Of a stretch of DNA of 64,000 nucleotides, positions 47,052-56,844 are shown one piece after another; positions within the stretch are counted from its first letter, which is position 1; every line of letters begins with the position of its first letter. Location of the stretch: NCBI RefSeq assembly GCF_004403065.1, contig NZ_SOHA01000028.1, forward strand, positions 145,351-209,350. Reading direction: 5' to 3'. Source of the DNA: Cryobacterium cryoconiti. Lineage in GTDB: Bacteria > Actinomycetota > Actinomycetes > Actinomycetales > Microbacteriaceae. The position numbers and the translations under genes are program-made. The notes below the pieces were generated by a model. It had not been told where the DNA came from. It was given only the letters and a program-made list of their open reading frames with translations, and did no database searches.

Positions 47052-48140
47052 ATGCGAAAGATTCTTGCGACAACTGCGATCGCCGCAGTGGCCTTGATGG
47101 CACTCTCTGGTTGCTCCACCCGCACGGAGACCGCGGGCGGAGACGGCGCTGCTGCCGGCTTCGCCGAAGACTCGGTCATCGGCGTTGCGCTCCCCTCGAA
47201 GACCTCGGAGAACTGGGTCCTCGCCGGCGGGCTCTTCGAAGACGGCCTCGAAGAAGCCGGCTACAAGGGCGACGTGCAGTATGCGGGTGCCTCGACCACG
47301 GTCAAGGACCAGCAGGACCAGATCTCGGCCATGGTCACCAACGGTGCCAAGGTCATCATCATCGGTGCCGCTGACGGTGGCCAGCTGGCCACCCAGGTGC
47401 AGTCGGCCCGCGACGCCGGCGCGATCGTGATCGCCTACGACCGCCTCATCCTGAACACCGAGGCTGTCGACTACTACGTGGCGTACGACAACTTCAACGT
47501 CGGTGAACTCCAGGGCCAGGCGCTCCTGGACGGACTGGCTACGAAGGGTGACGGCCCGTACAACATCGAGCTGTTCTCCGGTTCCTCCGACGACGCCAAC
47601 TCGGCCGTCTTCTTCGGCGGCGCCATGAGCGTTCTGCAGCCGAAGATCGACGACGGAACCCTCGTCGTCGCCTCGGGCCAGACCGACATCAAGCAGACGG
47701 CGACCGCCGGCTGGAAGGCTGAGAACGCTCAGAGCCGCATGGACGCGCTGCTCACCAGCACGTACAGCGACAAGACGCTCGATGGCGTTCTCTCCCCGAA
47801 CGACACCCTCGCCCGTGCCATCATCACCTCGGTGAAGGCGGCCGGCAAGGACATCCCGATCGTCACCGGTCAGGACTCCGAAGTCGAGTCGGTCAAGTCG
47901 ATCATGGCCGGCGAGCAGTACTCCACCATCAACAAGGACACCCGTGTGCTCGTTGCCCAGGCCATCGACATGGTCAACGTCCTCCAGAAGGGCGACACCC
48001 CCGAGGTCAACGACACCGAGTCCTACGACAACGGCAAGATCGTCGTCCCGGCCTACCTGCTGCCCCCGGTCATCGTGACCAAGGACAACGCGGCCGATGC
48101 ATACGCGAACGACCCGACCCTCGCCCCGCTGACCGAGTAA
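47052..48140 (+). CDS. chvE: ChvE-like monosaccharide-binding lipoprotein
   Basis: 362 residues. Signal peptide with lipobox ALSGC (Cys21) anchors it outside the membrane. Family 2 periplasmic binding-protein fold: VIGVALPSKTSENWVLAG, NGAKVIIIGAADGG and VIAYDRLI (Asp/Arg sugar contacts). ChvE homologues bind galactose, xylose, arabinose or glucose. Third gene of the importer operon, 64 bp after mmsB. Confidence 0.92.
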   Translation: MRKILATTAIAAVALMALSGCSTRTETAGGDGAAAGFAEDSVIGVALPSKTSENWVLAGGLFEDGLEEAGYKGDVQYAGASTTVKDQQDQISAMVTNGAKVIIIGAADGGQLATQVQSARDAGAIVIAYDRLILNTEAVDYYVAYDNFNVGELQGQALLDGLATKGDGPYNIELFSGSSDDANSAVFFGGAMSVLQPKIDDGTLVVASGQTDIKQTATAGWKAENAQSRMDALLTSTYSDKTLDGVLSPNDTLARAIITSVKAAGKDIPIVTGQDSEVESVKSIMAGEQYSTINKDTRVLVAQAIDMVNVLQKGDTPEVNDTESYDNGKIVVPAYLLPPVIVTKDNAADAYANDPTLAPLTE

Positions 48141-48176
48141 CAACCCGGCAGTACACCTGCATCACAGCATCCAGAC

Positions 48177-48210
48177 GAAAGGGCCGGCTCCTCACGGAGT
48201 CGGCCCTTTC
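48177..48210 (+). terminator. Hairpin terminator after chvE
   Basis: 14-bp stem (GAAAGGGCCGGCTC, 48177-48190, with 48197-48210; one G-T pair), 6-nt loop, ending CCCTTTC, 36 bp after the chvE stop. Confidence 0.75.
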
Positions 48211-48287
48211 GCGTGCCTGCCACTTCGCGTGCCTGCCACTTCGCGTGCCTGCCACTTCGCGTGCCTGCCACTTCGCGTGCCTGGCAC
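48208..48287. repeat. 16-bp tandem repeat, five units
   Basis: Five head-to-tail copies of TTCGCGTGCCTGCCAC; the first four are identical and the last has one changed base. It begins on the last bases of the chvE terminator, in a 443-bp gene-free stretch that also holds family A copy 3. No coding potential seen. Confidence 0.92.
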
Positions 48288-48361
48288 GGATGCGGCCACG
48301 GCGCATCCGTTCGGACGCGTGTTCCCGGCGTTTCCGCTCGAGCACTCCGTACTTCCGTCGT

Positions 48362-48421
48362 GGCGCACCCTGTGGAAGGAGGCGCACGTTCTAACGTGCG
48401 CCTCCTTCCACAGGGTGCGCC
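48362..48421. repeat. 60-bp intergenic palindrome, family A copy 3
   Basis: Perfect 28-bp arms (left arm 48362-48389, beginning GGCGCACCCTGTGGAAGGAG; right arm 48394-48421) around a TCTA tetraloop. The best-preserved family copy. It lies upstream of the AbiEi-like gene. Confidence 0.95.
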
Positions 48422-48583
48422 GTGAGCCGCGTCGGAGGCGGCGGGGCGCGTGCGGCCGGGCGCCGGTATTCGACCGAGACCGAGGTTGCCGCATCCTGTC
48501 GTCCCCAGCCGCCGTTTTCCCCCGTTGTGCACGGATGCCCGTCGCACCCGCTCAGGGCCGGCGGTCCGGCCGCAGGGTGAGGC

Positions 48584-49573
48584 ATGACTGAACTCCTGGA
48601 CATCGTCAGGGCCCGCCTCGACGGGCTCATCACCTACGCCGCGCTCCGAGAAAGCGGCCTCAACTCGCACGCCGTGGACTCCCTGATCCGCGGTGGAGCA
48701 CTCGTACGCACGCGCCGGGGCATCTACGTGCCGGGGGAGGTGTGGCGCGCGGCCGACCCCGATCAGCGCTACCGTCTGTTCGTGCTCTCGACGGCCCTGG
48801 CCGCCGCCCGGCCGCTCGTGCTGTCGCACGGCTCTGCGGCGGTTCTGCATGGGCTGCCGATCATCGGGGCCTGGCCACGTTCCGTGCACATGATCGACCC
48901 GGATGCCTCCGGAGGCAGCAACGCCCGGTTCACAACCAGCCATCGCGGGGCCCCTGCACCCGACCCGGTCCTCATCGAGGGAATCGCGGTGACCTCGCTG
49001 CCGCGCACCCTGGTCGATGTCGCGGCGAGCACCAGCTTTCTCGTGGGCGTCACCATGATCGACCATGCCCTGCGAGTCGAGCAGGAGCGGGTCGCGTCCG
49101 AGGCGCACCGAGGCATCCGTGGTCGCCGTGCGCTCACCAAGGAGGACCTGTTCGCCGAGCTTGCGGCGGTGAGCCCGCGTGCCGGCGCGCGACAGGCCGA
49201 GCGCGCCATCGCCTTCGGGAACGGGCTGTCGGCGAACGGCGGTGAGTCCCTCAGCCGGGTGCGGATGTTCCAGCTCGGCTTTGAGGTGCCCGAGCTGCAG
49301 GTCTGTTTTCCCGACGTGGACGGGCAGGACTACTGGGTGGACTTCTACTGGCGCCGCATTCGCAAGATCGGTGAGTTCGACGGTAAGCAGAAGTACACCC
49401 GCGGTGCGGTGCTCGGCGACCGGGATCCGGGGGAGGTCGTCTGGGCGGAGAAGCGCCGGGAGGATGCGCTGCGCCGCCACTCGAACAGCTTCGACCGCTG
49501 GGTGTGGGACCTGGCGCTCTCACCGCAGCGCTTCCACCGGTTCCTGGCCGAGCACGGGGTGCCCCGGGCCTGA
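48584..49573 (+). CDS. AbiEi-like protein with PD-(D/E)XK-type C-terminus
   Basis: 329 residues. The N-terminus (about 5-60; ITYAALRESGLNSHAVDSLI, then RTRRGIYVPG) matches the winged-helix AbiEi antitoxin domain of type IV toxin-antitoxin systems. The C-terminus has D253 (YWVDFYW) and E264-F-D-G-K268, the layout of DUF559/Vsr-like nucleases. No AbiEii nucleotidyltransferase toxin is present on either side, so it is an orphan. ATG 48584 has GGGTGAGG upstream. It is a single gene bracketed by family A palindromes. Confidence 0.78.
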   Translation: MTELLDIVRARLDGLITYAALRESGLNSHAVDSLIRGGALVRTRRGIYVPGEVWRAADPDQRYRLFVLSTALAAARPLVLSHGSAAVLHGLPIIGAWPRSVHMIDPDASGGSNARFTTSHRGAPAPDPVLIEGIAVTSLPRTLVDVAASTSFLVGVTMIDHALRVEQERVASEAHRGIRGRRALTKEDLFAELAAVSPRAGARQAERAIAFGNGLSANGGESLSRVRMFQLGFEVPELQVCFPDVDGQDYWVDFYWRRIRKIGEFDGKQKYTRGAVLGDRDPGEVVWAEKRREDALRRHSNSFDRWVWDLALSPQRFHRFLAEHGVPRA

Positions 49574-49625
49574 CGGATGCCGTGGCGCATCCTGCGGATG
49601 TCGCGGCGCACCTTACGGATGTCGC

Positions 49626-49685
49626 GGCGCACCTTATGGAAGGAGGCGCACGCTCTAACGTGCGCCCGCTTCCATAAGGTGCGCC
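49626..49685. repeat. 60-bp intergenic palindrome, family A copy 4
   Basis: GGCGCACCTTATGGAAG (49626-49642) pairs with CTTCCATAAGGTGCGCC (49669-49685). Both sides carry the matching change CTTATGG/CCATAAG relative to other copies. Inner arms have two mismatches around GCTCTA. It is preceded by direct repeats of its own left arm (about 49585-49625). Confidence 0.92.
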
Positions 49686-49790
49686 GCGACCGTGGAGCCG
49701 CGAGCGAAGTGCCGGGCCGCGGGTCGGGCGCGACACGCCGACAGGGTTTCCACAGGCGCGAGTTCTGCCCGGGGGCTGCCTGTGGATAAC

Positions 49791-49867
49791 TCGGCCGCCT
49801 TCCGCGTGATTCGGCTCGACTCGCATCCGCGGGGCTGTGCACAACCGGTGGAATGTCGGTGGATAAC
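49791..49867. promoter_or_regulatory. DnaA-box-like sites upstream of nrdH
   Basis: TGTGGATAA (49791-49799) is a perfect complement of the consensus DnaA box TTATCCACA. GGTGGATAA (49858-49866) differs at the first base. They lie 177-252 bp before nrdH. DnaA control of ribonucleotide reductase genes is known in E. coli; here it is inference. Confidence 0.5.
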
Positions 49868-49880
49868 TACATACTTGTAA

Positions 49881-49929
49881 CTACTGCATGTAGTGGCCGT
49901 TCCCTTTGAGCATCACTAGATGTAGTATT
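49881..49929. promoter_or_regulatory. nrdR box: Pair of NrdR-box-like sites
   Basis: CTACTGCATGTAGTGG (49881-49896) and CACTAGATGTAGTATT (49914-49929) are imperfect palindromes on the ACTAnATGTAGT pattern, 33 bp apart, about three helical turns. Paired boxes with such spacing are the usual NrdR repressor target before nrd operons. A third partial match (ACTACATACTTGTA) starts at 49867. Confidence 0.65.
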
Positions 49930-50042
49930 GCAGTTCGACATACAGCACGTCTTGAACTTCAGATTTCACATGAAAACCGATTTTGAGCACGATGTTTGAA
50001 CTGAGTTTGAAACTGATTCCTGAACGACGAGAAAGGCCCACC

Positions 50043-50276
50043 ATGGCAATCACGGTCTACACCAAGCCCTCCTGCGTGCAGTGCACTGCGACCTACCGCG
50101 CCCTGGACAACAAGGGCATCGAATACGAAATCCTCGACCTGTCGGTCGACGAGAACGCGCTGGAAGCCGTCAAGGCCTTGGGCTACCTGCAGGCTCCCGT
50201 CGTCATCACCGACGAGGACCACTGGTCGGGCTTCCGTCCCGACAAGATCAACGAGCTCGCGCAGCGCCTCGCGTAA
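50043..50276 (+). CDS. nrdH: Glutaredoxin-like NrdH redoxin
   Basis: 77 residues. The thioredoxin-fold redox motif CVQC follows YTKPS; the C-terminus WSGFRPDKI is diagnostic of NrdH. It reduces the NrdE active-site disulphide, taking electrons from thioredoxin reductase. AAAGG precedes ATG 50043. First gene of nrdHIEF. Confidence 0.95.
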   Translation: MAITVYTKPSCVQCTATYRALDNKGIEYEILDLSVDENALEAVKALGYLQAPVVITDEDHWSGFRPDKINELAQRLA

Positions 50277-50353
50277 CACCGCGTCGCCAGGGGCGGCGTC
50301 GCAGAAAACTGCGGCGTTTGGCGTGCCGACTTCTCAACGACAGGGGGTGTTCC

Positions 50354-50758
50354 ATGACCGATATTGTCTACTTCTCCAGCACCTCGGGCAATACGCACCG
50401 CTTCATTGAGAAGCTGGGCCGCCCGGCGGCCCGCATCCCGCTCCACGCGCGCGACGAGCCGCTCGTCGTCGACGAGCCCTATGTGCTGGTCGTGCCGACC
50501 TACGGCGGCGGCGAGAACAAGGGCGCGGTTCCCAAGCAGGTCATCAAGTTCCTGAACGACGAGCGGAACCGCTCGCTCATCCGCGGCGTCATCGGCGCGG
50601 GCAACACCAATTTCGGCGTGGCGTACTGCCTCGCCGGGGACATCATCGCCCAGAAGTGCAAGGTGCCCCACATGTTTCGCTTTGAAGTATTTGGAACTCC
50701 GGATGATGTGCGCATCGTCCACGACGGATTGGAATCATTTTGGAAGCAACAGCCGTGA
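50354..50758 (+). CDS. nrdI: Flavodoxin-like NrdI
   Basis: 134 residues. FMN-binding [14 protein letters not shown] and [15 protein letters not shown], then GAGNTNFG. NrdI supplies the oxidant used to build the Mn(III)2-tyrosyl radical cofactor of NrdF. The stop overlaps the nrdE GTG start (GTGA). Confidence 0.96.
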   Translation: MTDIVYFSSTSGNTHRFIEKLGRPAARIPLHARDEPLVVDEPYVLVVPTYGGGENKGAVPKQVIKFLNDERNRSLIRGVIGAGNTNFGVAYCLAGDIIAQKCKVPHMFRFEVFGTPDDVRIVHDGLESFWKQQP

Positions 50759-52896
50759 AGACGATGGCTCACCCGGCAGCCGGCCTGGCGATGGATTATC
50801 ACTCCCTGAACGCCATGCTCAACCTGTATGGCCCGAACGGGGAAATCCAGTTCGACAAGGACCGCGAAGCCGCGCGGGAGTTCTTCCTGCAGCACGTGAA
50901 CCAAAACACGGTGTTCTTCCACACGCTGCGCGAACGCCTCGACTACCTGGTTGAGAAGGAATACTACGAGCAGGCCGTGCTCGACCAGTACTCGTTCGAG
51001 TTCATCACCGACCTCAACAAGCTGGCGTACTCGAAGAAGTTCCGCTTCCAGACCTTCCTCGGCGCGTTCAAGTACTACACCTCGTACACGCTGAAGACGT
51101 TCGACGGCAAGCGCTACCTCGAACGCTTCGAAGACCGCGTCGTGATGACCGCGCTGGGCCTGGCCCAGGGCGACGAGCAGCTCGCGATCTCCCTCGTCGA
51201 GGAGATCATCGCCGGCCGTTTCCAGCCGGCCACCCCCACCTTCCTGAACTCCGGCAAGGCGCAGCGCGGCGAGCTCGTCTCCTGCTTCCTGCTCCGCATC
51301 GAAGACAACATGGAGTCGATCTCCCGCGGCATCAACTCGTCGCTGCAGCTGTCGAAGCGCGGCGGCGGCGTGGCGTTGCTGCTCAGCAACATCCGTGAGT
51401 CCGGTGCACCGATCAAGCAGATCGAGAACCAGTCCAGCGGAATCATCCCCGTGATGAAGCTGCTCGAAGACTCCTTCAGCTACGCCAACCAGCTCGGCGC
51501 CCGCCAGGGTGCCGGTGCGGTCTACCTGCACGCGCACCACCCCGACATCATGCGCTTCCTCGACACCAAGCGGGAGAACGCCGACGAGAAGGTGCGCATC
51601 AAGACGCTGTCCCTCGGCGTCGTCGTGCCCGACATCACGTTCGAGCTGGCCAAAAAAGACGAGGACATGTACCTGTTCTCGCCCTACGACGTGGAGCGCG
51701 TCTACGGGGTGCCGTTCGCGGACATCTCCGTGAGCGAGAAGTACCACGAGATGGTCGACGACCCGCGCATCAAGAAGTCCAAGATGAAGGCCCGCGACTT
51801 CTTCCAGACGCTCGCCGAGATCCAGTTCGAATCCGGCTACCCGTACATCATGTTCGAGGACACCGTCAACGCGGCGAACCCGATCAAGGGTCGCGTCAAC
51901 ATGTCGAACCTCTGCTCGGAGATCCTCCAGGTCAACACCCCGACCACGTACAACGAGGACCTGTCCTACGACCAGATCGGCAAGGACATCTCCTGCAACC
52001 TCGGGTCGATGAACATCGCCCTGGCCATGGATGCGCCCGACTTCGGCAAGACCGTCGAGACCGCCATCCGCGGCCTCAGCTCGGTGTCGGAGCAGAGCCA
52101 CATCTCCTCCGTGCGCTCGATCGAGGACGGCAACGACAAGTCGCACGCCATCGGCCTGGGCCAGATGAACCTGCACGGCTACCTCGCCCGTGAGCGCATC
52201 TACTACGGCAGCGAAGAGGGCATCGACTTCACCAACATCTACTTCTACACGGTGCTGTTCCACGCCATCCGCGCCTCCAACAAACTGGCCATCGAACGCG
52301 GCCACGCCTTCGTCGGCTTCGAGGACTCCACCTACGCGTCCGGCGCGTTCTTCGACAAGTACACCGACCAGGTCTGGGAGCCGGCCACCGCGCGCGGCGC
52401 CGAGCTGTTCGCGCAGGCCGACGTGCACATCCCCACGCAGGCCGAGTGGGCCGAGCTCAAGACATCCGTCATGGAGCACGGCATCTACAACCAGAACCTG
52501 CAGGCCGTGCCGCCGACCGGGTCGATCTCCTACATCAACAACTCGACCGCATCGATCCACCCGATCGCGTCGAAGATCGAGATCCGCAAGGAAGGCAAGC
52601 TCGGCCGCGTCTACTACCCGGCGCCGTTCATGACGAACGACAACACGGAGTTCTACCAGGACGCCTACGAGGTCGGCTACGAGAAGGTCATCGACACCTA
52701 CGCCGCTGCCACGCAGCACGTGGACCAGGGTCTGTCGCTGACGTTGTTCTTCAAGGACACCGCCACGACCCGCGACATCAACCGCGCCCAGATCTACGCG
52801 TGGAAAAAGGGCATCAAGACGATCTACTACATCCGTCTGCGCCAGATGGCCCTCGAGGGAACCGAAGTCGAGGGTTGCGTCTCCTGCGCCCTGTGA
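50755..52896 (+). CDS. nrdE: Class Ib ribonucleotide reductase alpha subunit
   Basis: 713 residues. Reduces ribonucleoside diphosphates to deoxyribonucleotides. [20 protein letters not shown] carries the first active-site Cys; NLCSEI carries the thiyl-radical Cys; the C-terminal GCVSCAL pair accepts electrons from NrdH. GTG 50755 overlaps the nrdI stop and follows GGAAG; ATG 50764 is an alternative. It lacks the ATP-cone of class Ia enzymes, as expected for class Ib. Confidence 0.96.
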   Translation: MKTMAHPAAGLAMDYHSLNAMLNLYGPNGEIQFDKDREAAREFFLQHVNQNTVFFHTLRERLDYLVEKEYYEQAVLDQYSFEFITDLNKLAYSKKFRFQTFLGAFKYYTSYTLKTFDGKRYLERFEDRVVMTALGLAQGDEQLAISLVEEIIAGRFQPATPTFLNSGKAQRGELVSCFLLRIEDNMESISRGINSSLQLSKRGGGVALLLSNIRESGAPIKQIENQSSGIIPVMKLLEDSFSYANQLGARQGAGAVYLHAHHPDIMRFLDTKRENADEKVRIKTLSLGVVVPDITFELAKKDEDMYLFSPYDVERVYGVPFADISVSEKYHEMVDDPRIKKSKMKARDFFQTLAEIQFESGYPYIMFEDTVNAANPIKGRVNMSNLCSEILQVNTPTTYNEDLSYDQIGKDISCNLGSMNIALAMDAPDFGKTVETAIRGLSSVSEQSHISSVRSIEDGNDKSHAIGLGQMNLHGYLARERIYYGSEEGIDFTNIYFYTVLFHAIRASNKLAIERGHAFVGFEDSTYASGAFFDKYTDQVWEPATARGAELFAQADVHIPTQAEWAELKTSVMEHGIYNQNLQAVPPTGSISYINNSTASIHPIASKIEIRKEGKLGRVYYPAPFMTNDNTEFYQDAYEVGYEKVIDTYAAATQHVDQGLSLTLFFKDTATTRDINRAQIYAWKKGIKTIYYIRLRQMALEGTEVEGCVSCAL

Positions 52897-52942
52897 ATAC
52901 CGGTGCTGTGAGTGCGTTCGTGCTGAGCCTCCCGACTACTGA

Positions 52943-53950
<1,008 letters not shown>

Positions 53951-53984
53951 CTCCTCCGGTCGTGTGACCGCGCCACCGACGTCG

Positions 53985-54036
53985 ACAGTTCCGGTCGAGA
54001 TCGCCTGCTCCGCCAGGCGAACTCGACCGGAACTGT
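53985..54036. repeat. Intergenic hairpin, family B copy 2 (variant)
   Basis: Outer arms ACAGTTCCGGTCGAG (53985-53999) with 54022-54036 are perfect over 15 bp. One A-A mismatch, then TCGCCTG pairs with CAGGCGA around CTCCGC. It shares TTCCGGTCGAGA with copies 1, 3 and 4. It lies between the convergent nrdF and DUF1801 genes, where it could act as a terminator. Confidence 0.8.
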
Positions 54037-54112
54037 CTGTTGGGCGGGGTGCGGCGGGGTGCGGCTGGTGGTGGCGCGTGGCGGGCGGCGCGTCGTCGAT
54101 CCGCGCCGTGAC

Positions 54113-54550
54113 CTACCCTGGGGTCGGTGCCGGCGCGGGGTCGTCGCCGCGCGACCAGGCGATCGCGACCAGGCGCCGCAGAACGTCGAGGTCGATGTCG
54201 TCGAGCTTCTTCACGTAGACGCAGCCGGCACCCTCCGTGTAGGCGCCGAGTTGCGGGAGGAGCGCGGCACCCTCGGGAAGGTCCTTGAGCCCGTAGATGG
54301 ACAGTTGCGTCTTGCGCGGCGAGAACCCCGTCTTCATCCAGTCGCCGTGCGTGCGCGGGTTCGCGGGCGACACATAGCGAAAGCTGCCGTAGCCCACGAT
54401 CGACGGACCCCACATGACCGGGTTCTCGCCGGTCACCTCGCGGAAGATCGCGGCGAGTGCCTTGCCGTCCTCGCGGCGGCGGTCGGGCGTCGCGGCGTCG
54501 AGGAATTCCTGGACGGAGGCATCCGTCGGCTGCGTCTTGTTCTCGGCCAT
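54113..54550 (-). CDS. DUF1801 domain protein
   Basis: 145 residues, soluble, no signal peptide. TPDRRREDGKALAAIFREVT, MWGPSIVGYGSFRY and GFSPRKTQLSIYGL are typical of the DUF1801 (YdhG-like) fold. Function not established for the family. Monocistronic between nrdF and a secreted-protein gene, with no clues in context. Confidence 0.85.
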   Translation of the reverse strand: MAENKTQPTDASVQEFLDAATPDRRREDGKALAAIFREVTGENPVMWGPSIVGYGSFRYVSPANPRTHGDWMKTGFSPRKTQLSIYGLKDLPEGAALLPQLGAYTEGAGCVYVKKLDDIDLDVLRRLVAIAWSRGDDPAPAPTPG

Positions 54551-54628
54551 GGCCCCAGTATGCCGCGGTCGCCGGGCAGACGGATGGCCGGAAGCGGTGC
54601 GCTTCCGGCCATCCGTTGTGCGGGGGTG

Positions 54629-55495
54629 CTAGTTTCCGGCGTGGACGTCCGCGTCGGCACCCGCTCCGGCACCTGCGTCGGCGTCTCCACCCACGTTGGC
54701 GTCAGCGTCTGCCTCGGCGGCGACGTGCGTCTGGACCCGTTCGGCAAGCTTCTGGATCTCGGTTCCGTAGTCACCGTTCAGAGCGGCGGCTTCCAGCGCC
54801 TGCGCCGCTGCTTCCTGCTCGTCGGCCGGCACGCTCTTCAGGTCGGCCAGATCGTCCTGCAGGTCGGCGGGCAGCTTCTCGAGAAGCGCGGCATTGTCGG
54901 CGAGGTGGAGGGCCAGCTCCGTCACCGAGAAACCGGTGTCCGTGGCCGCTTCCGGCTCGGCACCCGTCGCGGTGCCGACATCACTGCCCAGGGCGGCGCG
55001 GACGGCTGCGGCCAGCGGATGCTGCGGGTTGTCCCGAACGGCCTCGGCGATCGTGGTGATCTCCTCGCCGTAGCCCCCGGCGAGGGCCGTGGTGCGAACG
55101 GTGTCGACGGCGGCGGCCCGCTCAGCCGCGCCGGAGGCATCCGTGAGCGTGGTCAGGTCATCCTGCAGGTTCGCCGGCAGACTCTCGAAGAGTTCAGCGT
55201 GCTCCGAGACCGTGGTGGCCACGTTCTGGGCCTTCACGTTCCAGCTCTGCCCGTGTGAGAGGTCGGCACGCAGCTCCGTCGTGATCGACGCCAGGAACGC
55301 GTCGGTCGTGGTGGTGGAGCTCCCGCCGGCGCTCGAACTGGAACTCGACGTGGTCTCGGAGCTGAGCGGGGCGGCGGTGGCACCCTGGGCGCCGACGCCG
55401 AGCAGTGCTCCGGCGGTCAGCACGGAGGCGGCGCCGAGGGCGACCCGCTTGGTGCGAGAGGTGGCGGTTGCCGGGTTGATCTGGTGCTTGTTCAC
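54629..55495 (-). CDS. Secreted protein with two internal repeats, unrecognised
   Basis: 288 residues. Signal peptide to about residue 42 (AQGATAA-PL). Next is a Ser/Thr linker (49-64), then two related helical repeats at about 94-151 and 192-252. Both contain LP-x-x-LQDDL and end with G-x-YG-x-EI. The tail (260-288) is Ala/Asp/Gly repeats. No family was recognised. GTG 55495 was chosen because AAGGA lies 6 bases upstream and the signal peptide starts there. Exported; role unknown. Confidence 0.75.
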   Translation of the reverse strand: MNKHQINPATATSRTKRVALGAASVLTAGALLGVGAQGATAAPLSSETTSSSSSSAGGSSTTTTDAFLASITTELRADLSHGQSWNVKAQNVATTVSEHAELFESLPANLQDDLTTLTDASGAAERAAAVDTVRTTALAGGYGEEITTIAEAVRDNPQHPLAAAVRAALGSDVGTATGAEPEAATDTGFSVTELALHLADNAALLEKLPADLQDDLADLKSVPADEQEAAAQALEAAALNGDYGTEIQKLAERVQTHVAAEADADANVGGDADAGAGAGADADVHAGN

Positions 55496-55831
55496 AGTGG
55501 ATCCTTTCGATTGCGGCGGCCGGCCGGTGAAATACCCGATCGACCGTTCGTAGTCATCGGAGGAGCTTAGGTACCGGGAGTGGGTGGCCGGTCCGTGCGG
55601 GCTGGGAATCGGGGCGGACGCCCGCTCGTTTCGATGGGCGTGTTGCCGGGAACCAAACCCGAACCACGAGTGGTCATCCGGGCTGAAGAATAACGCCTGA
55701 CCAGGGATTGAGCCTGTCATACCGGCGGCCTCAGTAAACGGGCTGACTGAATCCCGTGCCCCAGGGTGCGGTCAGGGCGATTACGCTCTGCGCGGAGAAA
55801 CCCGCCGCGAACCTGCCTGGCGAGGGCGCGG
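55496..55831. other. 336-bp intergenic region without identified elements
   Basis: Between the lysozyme-like gene (stop at 55832) and the start of the secreted-repeat gene, both read on the minus strand. It must contain the latter's promoter, but no convincing -35/-10, dyad or terminator was found by eye. Confidence 0.4.
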
Positions 55832-56722
55832 TCAGGGGGTGGGCAGCAGCCCGTGGTCGCGGCAGGGCTGGCCGCCGACGAGGTTCAGGCACGAGTTGAA
55901 CGCCGTCGGGTAGCCCACCGACTGGGACGACCCGAACCACTGGTTGTAGAACCGCCAGAAATTCAGGTTGCCGTGCGTCGAGCATCCGTCGCCGTCGGTG
56001 CCCGGTTCTGTCAGCGCTGCCTCGTTGGGCTGGTACGGCGTGTAGTTGTACAGGTTCGCGGTGGCCTGATTCCGGATCGACACGGATGTCGCCCCGCACG
56101 TCGCATCCGGATTGAACCCCACGCGTACGGTGCCGATCTTGTAGGCGCGTTCGGGCTCCTGCGTGTACTGCCGGAACTGCCAGGCCGCCCGGTAGACCTG
56201 GTTGAAGAAGCCGAAGTACTGCGCGTCGCAGTCGGCCGTGTCGGGGCATCCGTAGCCGGTGGCGCGCAGATAGCCGGATGCGCTCGGCCGGGTGAGCAGG
56301 GACTGCTCCTTCTGCAGCAGCACCAGCAGCACCTTCGGGCTGATGTTGCACGCCGCGGACACCTTCGCGATGATGCGGCTGGCCGACTCGTTGCGGCCAC
56401 CCGGGTAGGCGGCACAGTGCCCGTCGCCCTGCGCCGGCTGGCTCTCGGTGCTCTCCTCGTAGTCCGTCAGGCACGGTGACTCGTCGCGGGGGAGGCAGGA
56501 GCGGTCTGCCAGGAACGCCTGGATCTGCGGCTCGGTCAGGGCGGCGGCGTTGAAGAAGTTGTAGTCGCTGATGATCGCGCCGGGTTCGAACACCGCCGGG
56601 CCATCGGCCGTGTCGGTCGTGCGGACGGATGTCGCCAGAGCCAGGCCGCCGGCCGCCAGGGCCAGGGTGACGCCGACCGCCACTGCGGCCAGGCGTCGAC
56701 GCGGCGTGCCCAGGTACGTCAT
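55832..56722 (-). CDS. Secreted lysozyme-like protein
   Basis: 296 residues. N-terminal signal/anchor helix (about 10-31), then an extracytoplasmic domain. ACNISPKVLLVLLQKEQSLL (125-144) has the helix-Glu pattern of lysozyme/transglycosylase folds with candidate catalytic E139. RATGYGCPD, YFGFFNQVYRAAWQF and YNYTPYQPN follow. Ten or so Cys residues suggest disulphides. Comparable actinobacterial proteins are unannotated. Peptidoglycan cleavage is inference. Confidence 0.65.
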   Translation of the reverse strand: MTYLGTPRRRLAAVAVGVTLALAAGGLALATSVRTTDTADGPAVFEPGAIISDYNFFNAAALTEPQIQAFLADRSCLPRDESPCLTDYEESTESQPAQGDGHCAAYPGGRNESASRIIAKVSAACNISPKVLLVLLQKEQSLLTRPSASGYLRATGYGCPDTADCDAQYFGFFNQVYRAAWQFRQYTQEPERAYKIGTVRVGFNPDATCGATSVSIRNQATANLYNYTPYQPNEAALTEPGTDGDGCSTHGNLNFWRFYNQWFGSSQSVGYPTAFNSCLNLVGGQPCRDHGLLPTP

Positions 56723-56844
56723 AGGGGAGACCTTAGCGGGGCCCGGCGGGAAAGGGCTGGGAGTGCGGCGCGGTCGGCTGCAGCGGTTTCGACACGCAGC
56801 CGCGGGGCACGGCAGGGCGGGCGGGCCCGGAGTAGTTTGGGGTC

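Noticed and set aside
48208..48287. CRISPR array
   Set aside because: Units are 16 bp and contiguous without spacers, and no cas gene is present; it is a plain tandem repeat.
49791..49867. Replication origin (oriC)
   Set aside because: Only two DnaA-like boxes, with no dnaA or dnaN nearby; promoter-type sites are more likely.
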